From contig JBEBXQ010000063.1 in the NCBI GenBank assembly GCA_040391535.1, positions 1 to 26,883 of the forward strand: DNA of 26,883 nt, given 5' to 3'. Below, piece after piece: positions 1 to 7,517 of the stretch; the first letter of the stretch is position 1; each line of letters opens with the position of its first letter. This DNA comes from JBEBXQ01 sp040391535 (GTDB taxonomy: Bacteria; Bacteroidota; Bacteroidia; Cytophagales; Spirosomataceae). The notes under the pieces were generated by a model that saw only the letters and a list, made by a program, of their open reading frames with translations, searched no databases and was not told where the DNA came from. The translations under genes were made by a program, and so were the position numbers.

Positions 1-336
1 ATTCCACCCTGAAATGACCGTTAACGGATTCTGCGTCTGCTCTTCTTATTGAAACCCTCCTGACTGAATGTATTGCGGCTGACAAGGAATAAGCCTGACC
101 AGTCGTTTATTACCCCGGAGGTATACAACACTTCTTCAACCAACTTCCCTGCTGTCTGCTGCGCTTTGTCCATTGGCCCACACGATACCGTCAGTAATCA
201 GTAATTTAGGTAGGTTAATCTGTAATTTGTATAACTGATTATCCGAAAATCAATAGCTACTTTGTAAATAACCGGATATCTGTCTGTTCCAAGCCTGTAG
301 ATATCCCTTTTCCTATTGTTTCACTTCAATACAACG
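1..336. other. Left-edge stretch with no convincing gene
   Basis: I see no gene that I trust here. The minus strand has a 50-codon open frame at 21-173 (ATG at 173, TAA at 21-23). A second minus-strand frame, open from about 253, runs over the same bases and ends near 120. Neither gives a protein I recognise, and both are broken by stops further upstream. They could be remnants of a decayed gene or chance frames. The stretch must contain the promoter of the following operon. Two TAnTTTG-like sequences, near 223-229 and 258-264, are one base short of the Bacteroidota -7 consensus, so I do not call a promoter. Confidence 0.3.
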
Positions 337-798
337 ATGGTAATGGCAGCAATACATCTAAACATCAATAAGAAAAAGTATACGCTGGAAGTGGACCCGT
401 CTACGCCCCTGCTTTGGGTACTGCGGGATCATCTTGATCTGACAGGTACCAAATACGGGTGTGGTGTGGCTTCATGCGGTGCCTGTACTGTAATGCTGGA
501 TAATTCAGCTGTCAGGTCGTGTGTATTGCCGGTTTCCGTCGTCGGTGACCAATCCGTAACTACCATTGAAGGTTTGTCGGAAAATAATGACCACCCCCTT
601 CAGCGGGCCTGGGAAGAACATGATGTTCCGCAATGCGGATATTGTCAGGCGGGGCAGATCATGAGTGCCGCGGCTTTACTCAAATCCAATAACCAACCGA
701 CTGATGATGATATAGATACCGCTATGACGGGCAATCTGTGCCGCTGCGGAACATACCTCAGAATAAAGGCGGCTATTAAAACAGCAGCCCAATATTAA
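337..798 (+). CDS. 2Fe-2S subunit of a two-subunit molybdenum hydroxylase (isoquinoline 1-oxidoreductase alpha type)
   Basis: This is the electron-transfer subunit of a xanthine-oxidase-family enzyme and would pass electrons away from the molybdenum site of the next gene's product. From the ATG at 337 the protein is 153 residues. The N-terminal plant-type ferredoxin domain has cysteines at about 42, 47, 50 and 62 (CGVASCGAC pattern). The C-terminal alpha-helical 2Fe-2S domain has CGYC at about 100-103 and CRC at 135-137. Length and both clusters match the family. The frame is open back to a TTG at 316, but the ATG at 337 or 343 fits the usual family start better. It has no export signal of its own; in this family it is thought to be carried across the membrane by the folded Tat-signal partner. 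The partner starts 18 bases downstream, so they form one operon. The substrate cannot be told from sequence. Confidence 0.93.
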   Translation: MVMAAIHLNINKKKYTLEVDPSTPLLWVLRDHLDLTGTKYGCGVASCGACTVMLDNSAVRSCVLPVSVVGDQSVTTIEGLSENNDHPLQRAWEEHDVPQCGYCQAGQIMSAAALLKSNNQPTDDDIDTAMTGNLCRCGTYLRIKAAIKTAAQY

Positions 799-816
799 CC
801 CCAAAGAAGAGATGAT

Positions 817-3063
817 ATGAACACATCCATAGACAGAAGGTCTTTCATGAAAGCCGCAGTATTTGCAGGCGGAGGAATGACCCTGCATTTCAATTGGCTG
901 ACAGATGGTCTGCCGTTATTGGGCAGAACCACAGAAATGACCGCTGAATGGACAGAATTGAACAGCTATATCAGAATAGGAAGTAACGGGGCCGTTTCAT
1001 TGTTTAATCCCAATCCTGAGTTCGGACAGAATGTGAAGACTTCCCTGCCTATGATTTTAGCAGAAGAACTGGATACAGACTGGGATCAGGTTAAGATAGA
1101 GCAGGCAGATTTCTATCCTGAAAGATACGAAAGACAGTTTACCGGAGGCAGCCAGTCGGTAAGACAGGCATGGGCTCCGCTGCGTAAGGCAGGCGCTACG
1201 GCACGGCAGATGTTAATCATGGCTGCCGCACAAAAATGGAATGTACCGGTTGAAGAAATTACTACTGCATCAGGTGTGCTTTTGCATAAGGCTTCAGGAA
1301 AAAAAGCCGGATATGGCGAAATGGCCTCCGTCGCTGCTGCAATACCGGTACCGGACGAGGTAAAACTGAAACCCGTCTCCGATTTCAGTATCATTGGTTC
1401 TTCAAGGAAAAATGTAGCATTGAAGGAGATCATAACCGGGAAACCCCTCTTTACGCTGGACTATAAAACAGAGGGAATGCTTATTGCCATGATTGTCCAT
1501 CCACCGGCTTTTGGTATGCGTTTCAAATCAATGGACGATAGTATAGCGAAATCCATGCCTGGTATCAGGTCTATTTTTACGATTGACTCCCTCACCGAAG
1601 ATATTGACCAGAATTTTTTTGATACAACCAGTTTTACCCGGTTTGCTGTCGTTGCCGGTAACAGTACATGGGAAGTAATGCAGGCAAAAAAAGCCTTAAA
1701 AGTGACATGGGAAAAAGAACCGGACCGCTTTTTTAACATCGACGCCAGAGGGAATAAAATCCGGACAAAGTATCCTGCAGGTCTGGAAAGCACGAGTGAT
1801 CACCTGGCAAAAATGAAGGAATTCTCCAAAAAACCAGGAGAAATCATGCGTCGCGACGGAGATCCGGAAGGGGCATTCAGTAAGGCCGCAAAAATTCTGG
1901 AACGCACCTATACGGCACCATTCCTGGCCCATAATACCATGGAACCCGTCAACTGTTTTGCACATGTGACGGCGGGGAAGGCTGAGATTTACGGACCGAT
2001 ACAGGCTCCGGAATTTATCGTTGACACACTTTCCAAAAGACTGGGAATTCCGAAAGAAAATATCTCCGTCAGGCTTGCCCGCATGGGAGGAGGTTTTGGC
2101 CGGAGGGCTTACGGACATCACCTTATTGAGGCTGCCGTCATTTCGCAGCACTTAAATGCCCCGGTCAAGCTGGTATATAGCCGCGAAGACGAGATGACGG
2201 CCGGTATTTACCGTCCTGCCTACAGTGCAACTTACCGTGCGGCACTGGATAAAAATAATCAGCTTCTTGCATTTCACGTCAAGGCGGGTGGCATACCTGA
2301 AACACCGCTTCACCCTAATCGCTTTCCTGCAGGCGCTATAGACCATTACCTGGCCGAGGCATGGAGTATAGAGTCCAACATTACCATCGGGGCATTCCGT
2401 GCACCAAGATCGAATTTTATAGCCAGTGCGGAACAATCCTTTCTGGACGAACTGGCAGCTGAAATGGGTAAAGATCCGATCCGTTTTCGCCTGGAGCTGC
2501 TGGAGCGTGCAAAAACAAACCCTGTTGGTAAAAATAACGATTATGATGCCGGACGCTATGCCGGGGTACTGGAGCTTGTTCGTGATAAATCTGACTGGAA
2601 TACCCCACCGCAGGGTGTCCACCGGGGGGTATCCGCCTATTTTTGTCACAATTCTTATGTGGCGGAAGTAGCAGAGGTCGTCATGAAAGGGAACACCCCT
2701 TATGTGGAAAAAGTAGTAGCAGCAGTTGACTGCGGCATTGTGGTCAATAAAGACGCGGCGATTAATATGACTGAAGGCGCGATAACAGACGGTATCGGAA
2801 ATGTATTATACGGGGAATTACCCTTTAAGGACGGAGTACCGCAAAAGGATAACTTTACTACCTACCGGCTAATCAGAATGAATGAAGCCCCTAAAGCTAT
2901 TGAGGTGTATTTTGTGAAAAATGAGCATGACCCTACCGGTATGGGAGAACCTCCTTTCCCTCCTGTATTTGCGGCTGTAGCCAATGCCCTTTACCAGGCT
3001 ACCGGAAAGCGTTTCTATAATCAGCCGTTTATCAATGAACTGAATAATGATGAAGAATCCTGA
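817..3063 (+). CDS. Molybdopterin-binding subunit of exported aldehyde/isoquinoline oxidoreductase-type hydroxylase
   Basis: This is the catalytic molybdenum-cofactor subunit (748 residues), hydroxylating an aldehyde or N-heterocycle with water as oxygen source. The N-terminus carries a Tat signal (RRSFMK at residues 7-12, followed by a hydrophobic stretch), so the folded enzyme acts in the periplasm. Cofactor-binding signatures include a glycine-rich GGGFGRR motif near residue 425. Near the C-terminus a MGEPPFPP motif carries the glutamate expected to be the catalytic base. A purine-rich AAGAAGAG precedes the ATG. The 2Fe-2S subunit is directly upstream. There is no FAD subunit, cytochrome c or XdhC-type maturation factor next to it, which fits the two-subunit periplasmic group that passes electrons to a cytochrome. 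Family assignment is firm; the substrate is unknown. Confidence 0.93.
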   Translation: MNTSIDRRSFMKAAVFAGGGMTLHFNWLTDGLPLLGRTTEMTAEWTELNSYIRIGSNGAVSLFNPNPEFGQNVKTSLPMILAEELDTDWDQVKIEQADFYPERYERQFTGGSQSVRQAWAPLRKAGATARQMLIMAAAQKWNVPVEEITTASGVLLHKASGKKAGYGEMASVAAAIPVPDEVKLKPVSDFSIIGSSRKNVALKEIITGKPLFTLDYKTEGMLIAMIVHPPAFGMRFKSMDDSIAKSMPGIRSIFTIDSLTEDIDQNFFDTTSFTRFAVVAGNSTWEVMQAKKALKVTWEKEPDRFFNIDARGNKIRTKYPAGLESTSDHLAKMKEFSKKPGEIMRRDGDPEGAFSKAAKILERTYTAPFLAHNTMEPVNCFAHVTAGKAEIYGPIQAPEFIVDTLSKRLGIPKENISVRLARMGGGFGRRAYGHHLIEAAVISQHLNAPVKLVYSREDEMTAGIYRPAYSATYRAALDKNNQLLAFHVKAGGIPETPLHPNRFPAGAIDHYLAEAWSIESNITIGAFRAPRSNFIASAEQSFLDELAAEMGKDPIRFRLELLERAKTNPVGKNNDYDAGRYAGVLELVRDKSDWNTPPQGVHRGVSAYFCHNSYVAEVAEVVMKGNTPYVEKVVAAVDCGIVVNKDAAINMTEGAITDGIGNVLYGELPFKDGVPQKDNFTTYRLIRMNEAPKAIEVYFVKNEHDPTGMGEPPFPPVFAAVANALYQATGKRFYNQPFINELNNDEES

Positions 3064-3113
3064 TTGCTAACCCACAGGGCGGAGGAGGAAATGATGGATA
3101 AAATAACATACAA

Positions 3114-3153
3114 AAGGCAGGAATTCCGGTGAAAGATCCTGCCCTTGGTTTTT
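3114..3153. terminator. Intrinsic terminator between convergent genes
   Basis: GGCAGGA (3116-3122) pairs with TCCTGCC (3137-3143) around a 14-base loop. Flanking A and T bases extend the stem with one bulge. A T-run follows at 3149-3153 on the plus strand, and AAAA at 3112-3115 gives a short T-run on the minus strand. It lies between the end of the molybdenum hydroxylase operon and the end of the AraC-type gene, so it probably stops transcription from both sides. Confidence 0.6.
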
Positions 3154-3193
3154 ATGACGCCTCAGAAAATTGTTTACGCTGAATTGCACTTGA

Positions 3194-4096
3194 TCAGTTT
3201 AAATTTACGCTTCTGTATTCATTCGGGCTCTGGCCGACCACCTTCTTGAAAAACCTTGAAAAATGCTGGGGATATTTGAAACCCAGCTCATAGGCAATTT
3301 CGTTGATGTTCTTACCGGAGTCGAAAATTTTCTCTTTGGCCATATCGATCAGTTTGAACTGAATATATTCCTGAGCGGTTTTTCCGGTTTCTTTTTTAAT
3401 AAGGTCTCCGAAATAATTGGAAGAAAGATTAAGTTCTTCTGCACAATATGCAACCGAGGGAACGCCGTTGAGTTGTGGCTTATCTGACAGGAAATAATTA
3501 TTCAGCAATTCTTCAAACTTTTCCAGGATACCTTTATTCACATTGTCCCTCGTAATAAACTGCCGGTCATAAAAACGCTCACAGTAATTGAGGAGTAATT
3601 CAATATTCGAAGCAATCAGTTTTTTACTATGCTTGTCAACCGATTGTCTTAATTCATTGTCGATTTTAGCAAAACAATCCAGCACCAGCGCTTTTTCCTT
3701 TTGGGAAAGATGAAGGGCTTCGCTGGTGTTATAGCGAAAGAAATTATAATCACCCATGATCTTGCCCAGCGATGTTCCTTTGATCAGGTCAGGATGAAAT
3801 GCTACCGCATGCCCCACCGGCTGATAATAGTCAACCTTGTTTTCCACATCAATTACCTGGCCGGGAGCAACAAAAACCAAAGTCCCTTCCTGGTAATCAT
3901 AATAATGACGGCCGTATTTTAAATCACCGCACTTCACCTCTTTCAAAAAGACACAGAAGATACCGAAATTCATCCGTGAACCTGTTCTTTCCAGAGCTTT
4001 CGAGAAGTCAATAACACTGACCAGCGGATTTAAGGTCTCGTGATTATTAAATTCATTGTACTCAGCGATCGTATTAAAATGATAAGTCTGTTCCAT
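3194..4096 (-). CDS. AraC-family transcriptional regulator
   Basis: A 300-residue regulator. The N-terminal half has the pattern of a cupin-type sensing domain, with a GTLVFVAPGQ segment near 91-100. The C-terminal roughly 100 residues hold the two helix-turn-helix units of the AraC family. The second unit has the typical INEIAYELGF followed by the FSRFFKKVVGQSPNEYR signature at the extreme C-terminus. Length and domain order match a large Bacteroidota group of AraC regulators. It is convergent with the molybdenum hydroxylase operon and separated from prfA by a terminator, so it is probably monocistronic. Its own upstream region has a -7-like element and a perfect palindrome. The target genes are not evident from position. 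Confidence 0.92.
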   Translation of the reverse strand: MEQTYHFNTIAEYNEFNNHETLNPLVSVIDFSKALERTGSRMNFGIFCVFLKEVKCGDLKYGRHYYDYQEGTLVFVAPGQVIDVENKVDYYQPVGHAVAFHPDLIKGTSLGKIMGDYNFFRYNTSEALHLSQKEKALVLDCFAKIDNELRQSVDKHSKKLIASNIELLLNYCERFYDRQFITRDNVNKGILEKFEELLNNYFLSDKPQLNGVPSVAYCAEELNLSSNYFGDLIKKETGKTAQEYIQFKLIDMAKEKIFDSGKNINEIAYELGFKYPQHFSRFFKKVVGQSPNEYRSVNLN

Positions 4097-4120
4097 ATCT
4101 TATTGCTGTAAAGGCTTATA

Positions 4121-4128
4121 CAAATTTA
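4121..4128 (-). promoter_or_regulatory. Candidate -7 promoter element of the AraC-type gene
   Basis: On the minus strand this reads TAAATTTG, an exact match to the Bacteroidota -7 consensus TAnnTTTG. It sits 24 bases upstream of the start codon, which would leave a leader of about 18 bases. I find no TTTG-type -33 element at the expected 19-21 base spacing, so the promoter may need an activator or may be weak. Confidence 0.4.
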
Positions 4129-4158
4129 ACCAAACTCTTTGTCTGATTATCATACGGG

Positions 4159-4183
4159 TATACCAATCAGTAATATTGGTATA
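4159..4183. promoter_or_regulatory. Perfect 9+9 bp palindrome, putative operator upstream of the AraC-type gene
   Basis: TATACCAAT (4159-4167) and ATTGGTATA (4175-4183) are exact reverse complements separated by seven bases. The site lies about 63-87 bases upstream of the AraC-type start and just upstream of where its -33 region would be. There is no T-run next to it, so it is unlikely to be a terminator. AraC proteins more often bind direct repeats, so another regulator may use it; autoregulation is also possible. Confidence 0.45.
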
Positions 4184-4294
4184 AAAAGCCGTAATTCATA
4201 TACATGAAGCAACAGTTTATGTTGGAAAGAGGCGTTCTTCGCAACAGACGGAATGGTAAAAGATTCTACCAGGAAACGCAGGAAACCTTCCCGG

Positions 4295-4325
4295 AAAAAG
4301 AAAAAAAGGCAGTGATCACACTGCC
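4295..4325 (-). terminator. prfA terminator overlapping its stop codon
   Basis: On the minus strand GGCAGTG, a TGAT loop and CACTGCC (4308-4325) form a perfect 7 bp stem, followed by seven T and then CTTTTT. The left arm contains the last sense codons of prfA (GCA GTG), and the loop starts with the TGA stop. The terminator therefore begins inside the coding sequence. Confidence 0.8.
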
Positions 4326-5389
4326 TCTCCTTCCTGCATACGCGAGGCGTTTTCCGCTATCCGCAACTGCTCAATAAAGTCACTGATTTCTCCTTCCATT
4401 ACGGCCGGAAGATTATATACCGTATACCCGATCCTATGATCGGTAACCCGGCTTTGAGGATAATTGTAGGTACGGATCTTATCGGAACGGTCCCCGCTTC
4501 CCACCATACTTTTTCTCTGCGAACTGATCGCTTCATTCTGTTTGCGCAACTCCATTTCATACAAACGGGAACGAAGCACATTCAGGGCCTTATCTTTATT
4601 TTTTAACTGGGAACGTTCATCCTGGCAGCTTACCACCAGACCCGACGGAATGTGTGTAAGCCGGACTGCCGAATAGGTGGTGTTTACCGACTGTCCTCCT
4701 GCTCCGGATGAGTTAAAGGTATCTACCCGTACGTCATTCATGTTAATTTCCACATCCACTTCTTCCGCTTCCGGTAACACAGCTACAGTTGCCGCTGAAG
4801 TATGAACCCTGCCCTGCGATTCGGTAACAGGCACCCGCTGCACACGATGTACACCCGATTCGAATTTCAGTTTTCCGTACACATCTTCCCCTTCCATCTT
4901 CGCAACGATCTCTTTATAACCACCTGTTGAGCCCTCCGTAAAGTCCATTACAGACATGCGAAGCCCGTTTTTCTCAGCATAACGCTGATACATTCTGAAC
5001 AAATCACCAGCAAAAATAGCAGCTTCATCCCCACCGGTCCCGCCTCTGATCTCCAGAATAACGTTACGGCTATCGTTCGGATCTTTCGGAATAAGCATCT
5101 CTTTCAGCTCCCGTTCCATTGCTTCCTGGCGGGGTTGTAACTCATTCAGTTCCTCCTTGGCCATTTCCCGAAGATCTTCGTCCTTTTCATTACTGAGCAG
5201 ATCCTTCGCTCCGGCAATATCCCTGAGCAGCTTGGTATAGGCATCGTACCGGGTGACTATTTTCTCAAGGTCTTTATATTCTTTGCTGATTTTGGAGTAA
5301 CGTTTGGAATCCGACACCACTTCCGGCTGTATAATCTGCTGGGCTATCTCGCCAAACCTTTCCTTTAAAGCTTCTAGTTTTTCCTGCAT
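4316..5389 (-). CDS. prfA: Peptide chain release factor 1
   Basis: Release factor 1 reads UAA and UAG stop codons on the ribosome and triggers release of the finished protein in the cytoplasm. The 357 residues match the usual length. The codon-recognition tripeptide is PVT at residues 187-189 (PxT class, which marks RF1 rather than RF2). The GGQ motif that enters the peptidyl-transferase centre is at 231-233 within SSGAGGQSVN. The N-terminal helical domain, the GGTGGDEAA segment at 116-124 and the C-terminal TDHRIGYT segment are all present. It has its own -7-like element upstream and its own terminator, so it is probably a single-gene unit, divergent from the lipoprotein gene at 5510. Confidence 0.98.
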   Translation of the reverse strand: MQEKLEALKERFGEIAQQIIQPEVVSDSKRYSKISKEYKDLEKIVTRYDAYTKLLRDIAGAKDLLSNEKDEDLREMAKEELNELQPRQEAMERELKEMLIPKDPNDSRNVILEIRGGTGGDEAAIFAGDLFRMYQRYAEKNGLRMSVMDFTEGSTGGYKEIVAKMEGEDVYGKLKFESGVHRVQRVPVTESQGRVHTSAATVAVLPEAEEVDVEINMNDVRVDTFNSSGAGGQSVNTTYSAVRLTHIPSGLVVSCQDERSQLKNKDKALNVLRSRLYEMELRKQNEAISSQRKSMVGSGDRSDKIRTYNYPQSRVTDHRIGYTVYNLPAVMEGEISDFIEQLRIAENASRMQEGEAV

Positions 5390-5441
5390 AATCGGGTGCC
5401 AATGGTATAGCCACTGACCTTATATTTCATTTATAAACGGA

Positions 5442-5449
5442 CAAAGGTA
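5442..5449 (-). promoter_or_regulatory. Candidate -7 promoter element of prfA
   Basis: On the minus strand this reads TACCTTTG, matching TAnnTTTG exactly, 52 bases upstream of the prfA ATG. No clear -33 TTTG is found at the usual spacing. Confidence 0.4.
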
Positions 5450-5509
5450 CAAAAATACATGGTTGTTCATTCGTCAGCATTTAGTTAAATTGCGGCCTAA
5501 TCTTTCAGG

Positions 5510-6106
5510 ATGAATACATCCTTTCTTAAAATGAGATCAATCTGTTATCTGCTGTGCTGTCTGCTGGGCCTCAGTGCCTGTAATGTCGAGAATCGTGTTC
5601 AAAATGCTGGTCAGCTGGCTAATGAAGTTAAATCCAATCAGGTGAAAAGGGTTACCAATACCCAGATCAATGAAACGCTTCAAAAATGGGGCGCACAGAT
5701 TGTAGCTGCTTCAGAGAAAGCACTCCTGAATCAGATTACTGCCAATCCGGAGGGAGCCGATTCCCTTTGTAAAAACATAAGCGCTCTCCCTCTCATCACA
5801 GATATTGAAAAGGAATATCATGTGGATATTGAATTACTGAACCAGGAAAAAGCGGAAAACAGCCGGGCAGCGGGCAAAGAAAAGGAACTGCTGGAGGCCT
5901 ATCTGGCCGCTTCCGGTCAGGTAAACACCGCCAGCTCTGAAAATATTCAGCAGGTCAGCGACAGTATTTTTATCTACAGTGTATGGCTGGCTACACAGGA
6001 CCCGGTCTGTCAGCAGTGTTTCGGAAAAGACAAAAACCCGTTTGCTTTGTGGAAAGTGGCTTTTAATAAGAAAGAGGTGATCAGGCGGCTGAATACCGTA
6101 AAATAA
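5510..6106 (+). CDS. Lipoprotein of unknown function with a C-terminal CxxC
   Basis: A 198-residue predicted lipoprotein. A hydrophobic signal runs to the lipobox LSAC, with the lipidated cysteine at residue 24. An in-frame ATG at codon 8 would give a shorter and equally good signal. The mature part is mostly helical and charged. Near the C-terminus a PVCQQCFGKDKNPFALW segment (about 167-183) has a CxxC pair, followed by a conserved-looking aromatic patch. The spacing recalls the CxxCH end of Tll0287-like (DUF3365) heme-domain proteins, but the histidine is replaced by phenylalanine, so heme attachment is unlikely in the usual form. That comparison is my inference. The gene is divergent from prfA and ends 22 bases from the convergent phosphotriesterase-like gene. 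It is a real gene by composition and signal; its function is unknown. Confidence 0.8.
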   Translation: MNTSFLKMRSICYLLCCLLGLSACNVENRVQNAGQLANEVKSNQVKRVTNTQINETLQKWGAQIVAASEKALLNQITANPEGADSLCKNISALPLITDIEKEYHVDIELLNQEKAENSRAAGKEKELLEAYLAASGQVNTASSENIQQVSDSIFIYSVWLATQDPVCQQCFGKDKNPFALWKVAFNKKEVIRRLNTVK

Positions 6107-6128
6107 GAATGAGTGAGATGGGTCAGGC

Positions 6129-7157
6129 TTATCCTTTCCGCACTTTTACGGCAAAAGCACGGGCAGGATTTTTTCTGAAAATCTGATTAATATCTGCTTC
6201 TGTAAATCCGGCTTGTAACAACGACGGAAGCAATACTTTAAAAACCGTTTCAAAACCCCGGAAATTGCCACCGCCGGGCTCCCCGACATGATACCAGCCG
6301 GCATCATGTGAGATGAGTACCTTATTAAGAAGCCCATTTTCCTTCATCTCTTTCAGAAAACGAACATAATCAGGTACAGAATGCGTGCTTAATCCGTCAA
6401 AAGAAATCCATCCGCCGGCTTTAGCTGCATCCAGATGAAATTGCCGGTCTTTTTCATTCTGCGCGTGAATCCATATCCAGGCTTCCGGTTTCACGCCACT
6501 ATCTGTAATGATTTCCATTTCCCTCATGGCTGCTTTGCCGTCACCTGTGTGAATCCCTATCGTCAGTCCGGTAACAAGATGGGTCAATGCAGCTGCTTCT
6601 ACCAGTTTTTCCTGCATAGCTGAAAGCGGGTAAGCGTCAAGCCCGGTTTTGATAAATCCCGGCTTTATGTCTGTTCCATCGATGCCATCTTTCCATTCCC
6701 TGATCCAGCCTTCCGCCAATACTTCCGCCGGTTGCCGGTAAGCATGTTCCGGAACAAACTTTTCTGCGGAAGCCCCGTAATACCCCGTGTTCGTCATCAG
6801 ATGTAATCCGCTCCTTTTAGAAAGCTCCTGCAGTAAACGCACGTCTCTTCCCAGCCATGAAGGGGTACATTCGATCAGTGTATTACCACCCATTTCCGCC
6901 AGTTCTTTCAGAAAAGGCAATACTTTTTTGATTACCTCATCCTTCCGGTAACGCTCCGGAGACACTTTATCAGCACCGATGAAATCGACCATGACGTGCT
7001 CGTGCGGCAGAACAAATCCTATAGAATCAGCCGGAACAGGCCCGTTCACGGTCTGCAGATAATCGTAGTCAGCAGATCCTGCTTTTATATTATGAGAAGC
7101 AATAAGAGGTTTTGCACACAACAGAAGCCCTAAACGGGTAAAATCCCTTCGATTCAT
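6129..7157 (-). CDS. Exported phosphotriesterase-family metal-dependent hydrolase
   Basis: A 342-residue amidohydrolase-superfamily enzyme of the phosphotriesterase group, a binuclear-metal TIM barrel. The expected metal ligands are visible in order: HEH at 52-54, a lysine that would be carboxylated at 170 (FIKTGLD), His203 (GIHTGDG), His231 (WIHAQNE) and Asp285 (SHDAGW). All key residues are present, so it should be active. The N-terminus (NRRDFTRLG plus a hydrophobic stretch) looks like a Tat signal, so it probably acts in the periplasm. Family members hydrolyse lactones or phosphotriesters; its natural substrate cannot be read from sequence. It starts 21 bases after the HExxH gene, and lptB lies upstream, so the three may be co-transcribed. 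Confidence 0.9.
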   Translation of the reverse strand: MNRRDFTRLGLLLCAKPLIASHNIKAGSADYDYLQTVNGPVPADSIGFVLPHEHVMVDFIGADKVSPERYRKDEVIKKVLPFLKELAEMGGNTLIECTPSWLGRDVRLLQELSKRSGLHLMTNTGYYGASAEKFVPEHAYRQPAEVLAEGWIREWKDGIDGTDIKPGFIKTGLDAYPLSAMQEKLVEAAALTHLVTGLTIGIHTGDGKAAMREMEIITDSGVKPEAWIWIHAQNEKDRQFHLDAAKAGGWISFDGLSTHSVPDYVRFLKEMKENGLLNKVLISHDAGWYHVGEPGGGNFRGFETVFKVLLPSLLQAGFTEADINQIFRKNPARAFAVKVRKG

Positions 7158-7178
7158 AACGGTTCCAGCTTTTGGTGA

Positions 7179-7478
7179 TTACAAATAATTCAAGAAAGCC
7201 CAGAATTTTCTTGTTTTCAGATAATCCGTATCGGATTCATGAATATAAGCCTCTTTTTCAAAAGAAATCCTAAAGTAAGCTTTTTCATGATTGAGATAGC
7301 ATATTAAGCGAATCAGATATTCCAGCAAATACCACAGATAAAACAAAGCCAGCCCCGTTTCAAGCTGCTGAATCAGATGAATACACTCATGATTCAGAAG
7401 CACCTTACTTTTCGCTCTGGTGTTTTTTACCAGAATAAACGGGAAAATGGCCATTCCTTCTACCCAGAGGAAAGGCAC
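7179..7478 (-). CDS. Small HExxH protein, putative membrane-associated metallopeptidase-like
   Basis: A 99-residue protein from a GTG at 7478. It contains HECIHLIQQLE, an HExxH zinc-binding pattern, at about residues 30-40. A hydrophobic segment follows (about 43-62), and then FEKEAY, whose glutamates could supply the third metal ligand. I believe similar short HExxH proteins occur widely in Bacteroidota without known function. The start is uncertain. The same frame is open upstream to the lptB stop codon with no ATG, only ATT, ATC and CTG, and the sequence just upstream of the GTG looks protein-like. An internal ATG lies eight codons in but would cut into what looks like conserved sequence. 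The gap to lptB is 39 bases, consistent with co-transcription. Activity as a peptidase is a guess. Confidence 0.75.
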   Translation of the reverse strand: MPFLWVEGMAIFPFILVKNTRAKSKVLLNHECIHLIQQLETGLALFYLWYLLEYLIRLICYLNHEKAYFRISFEKEAYIHESDTDYLKTRKFWAFLNYL

Positions 7479-7517
7479 TTTTACTAAGATACCTTTAAAG
7501 TTCAGTCTGATAATCGG

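Noticed and set aside
21..173. 50-codon minus-strand frame at the left edge
   Set aside because: No family is recognisable, and the neighbouring frame on the same strand looks equally protein-like, so neither can be chosen.
1696..2649. Long minus-strand open frames opposite the molybdopterin subunit
   Set aside because: They lie fully inside a strongly supported gene and their peptides resemble no protein; they are antisense shadows.
3091..3132. 13-codon frame with a strong GGAGGAGGAA ribosome site just after the molybdopterin gene
   Set aside because: It is very short, has no conserved features that I know, and its end overlaps the terminator stem. The purine run alone is weak evidence in this phylum.
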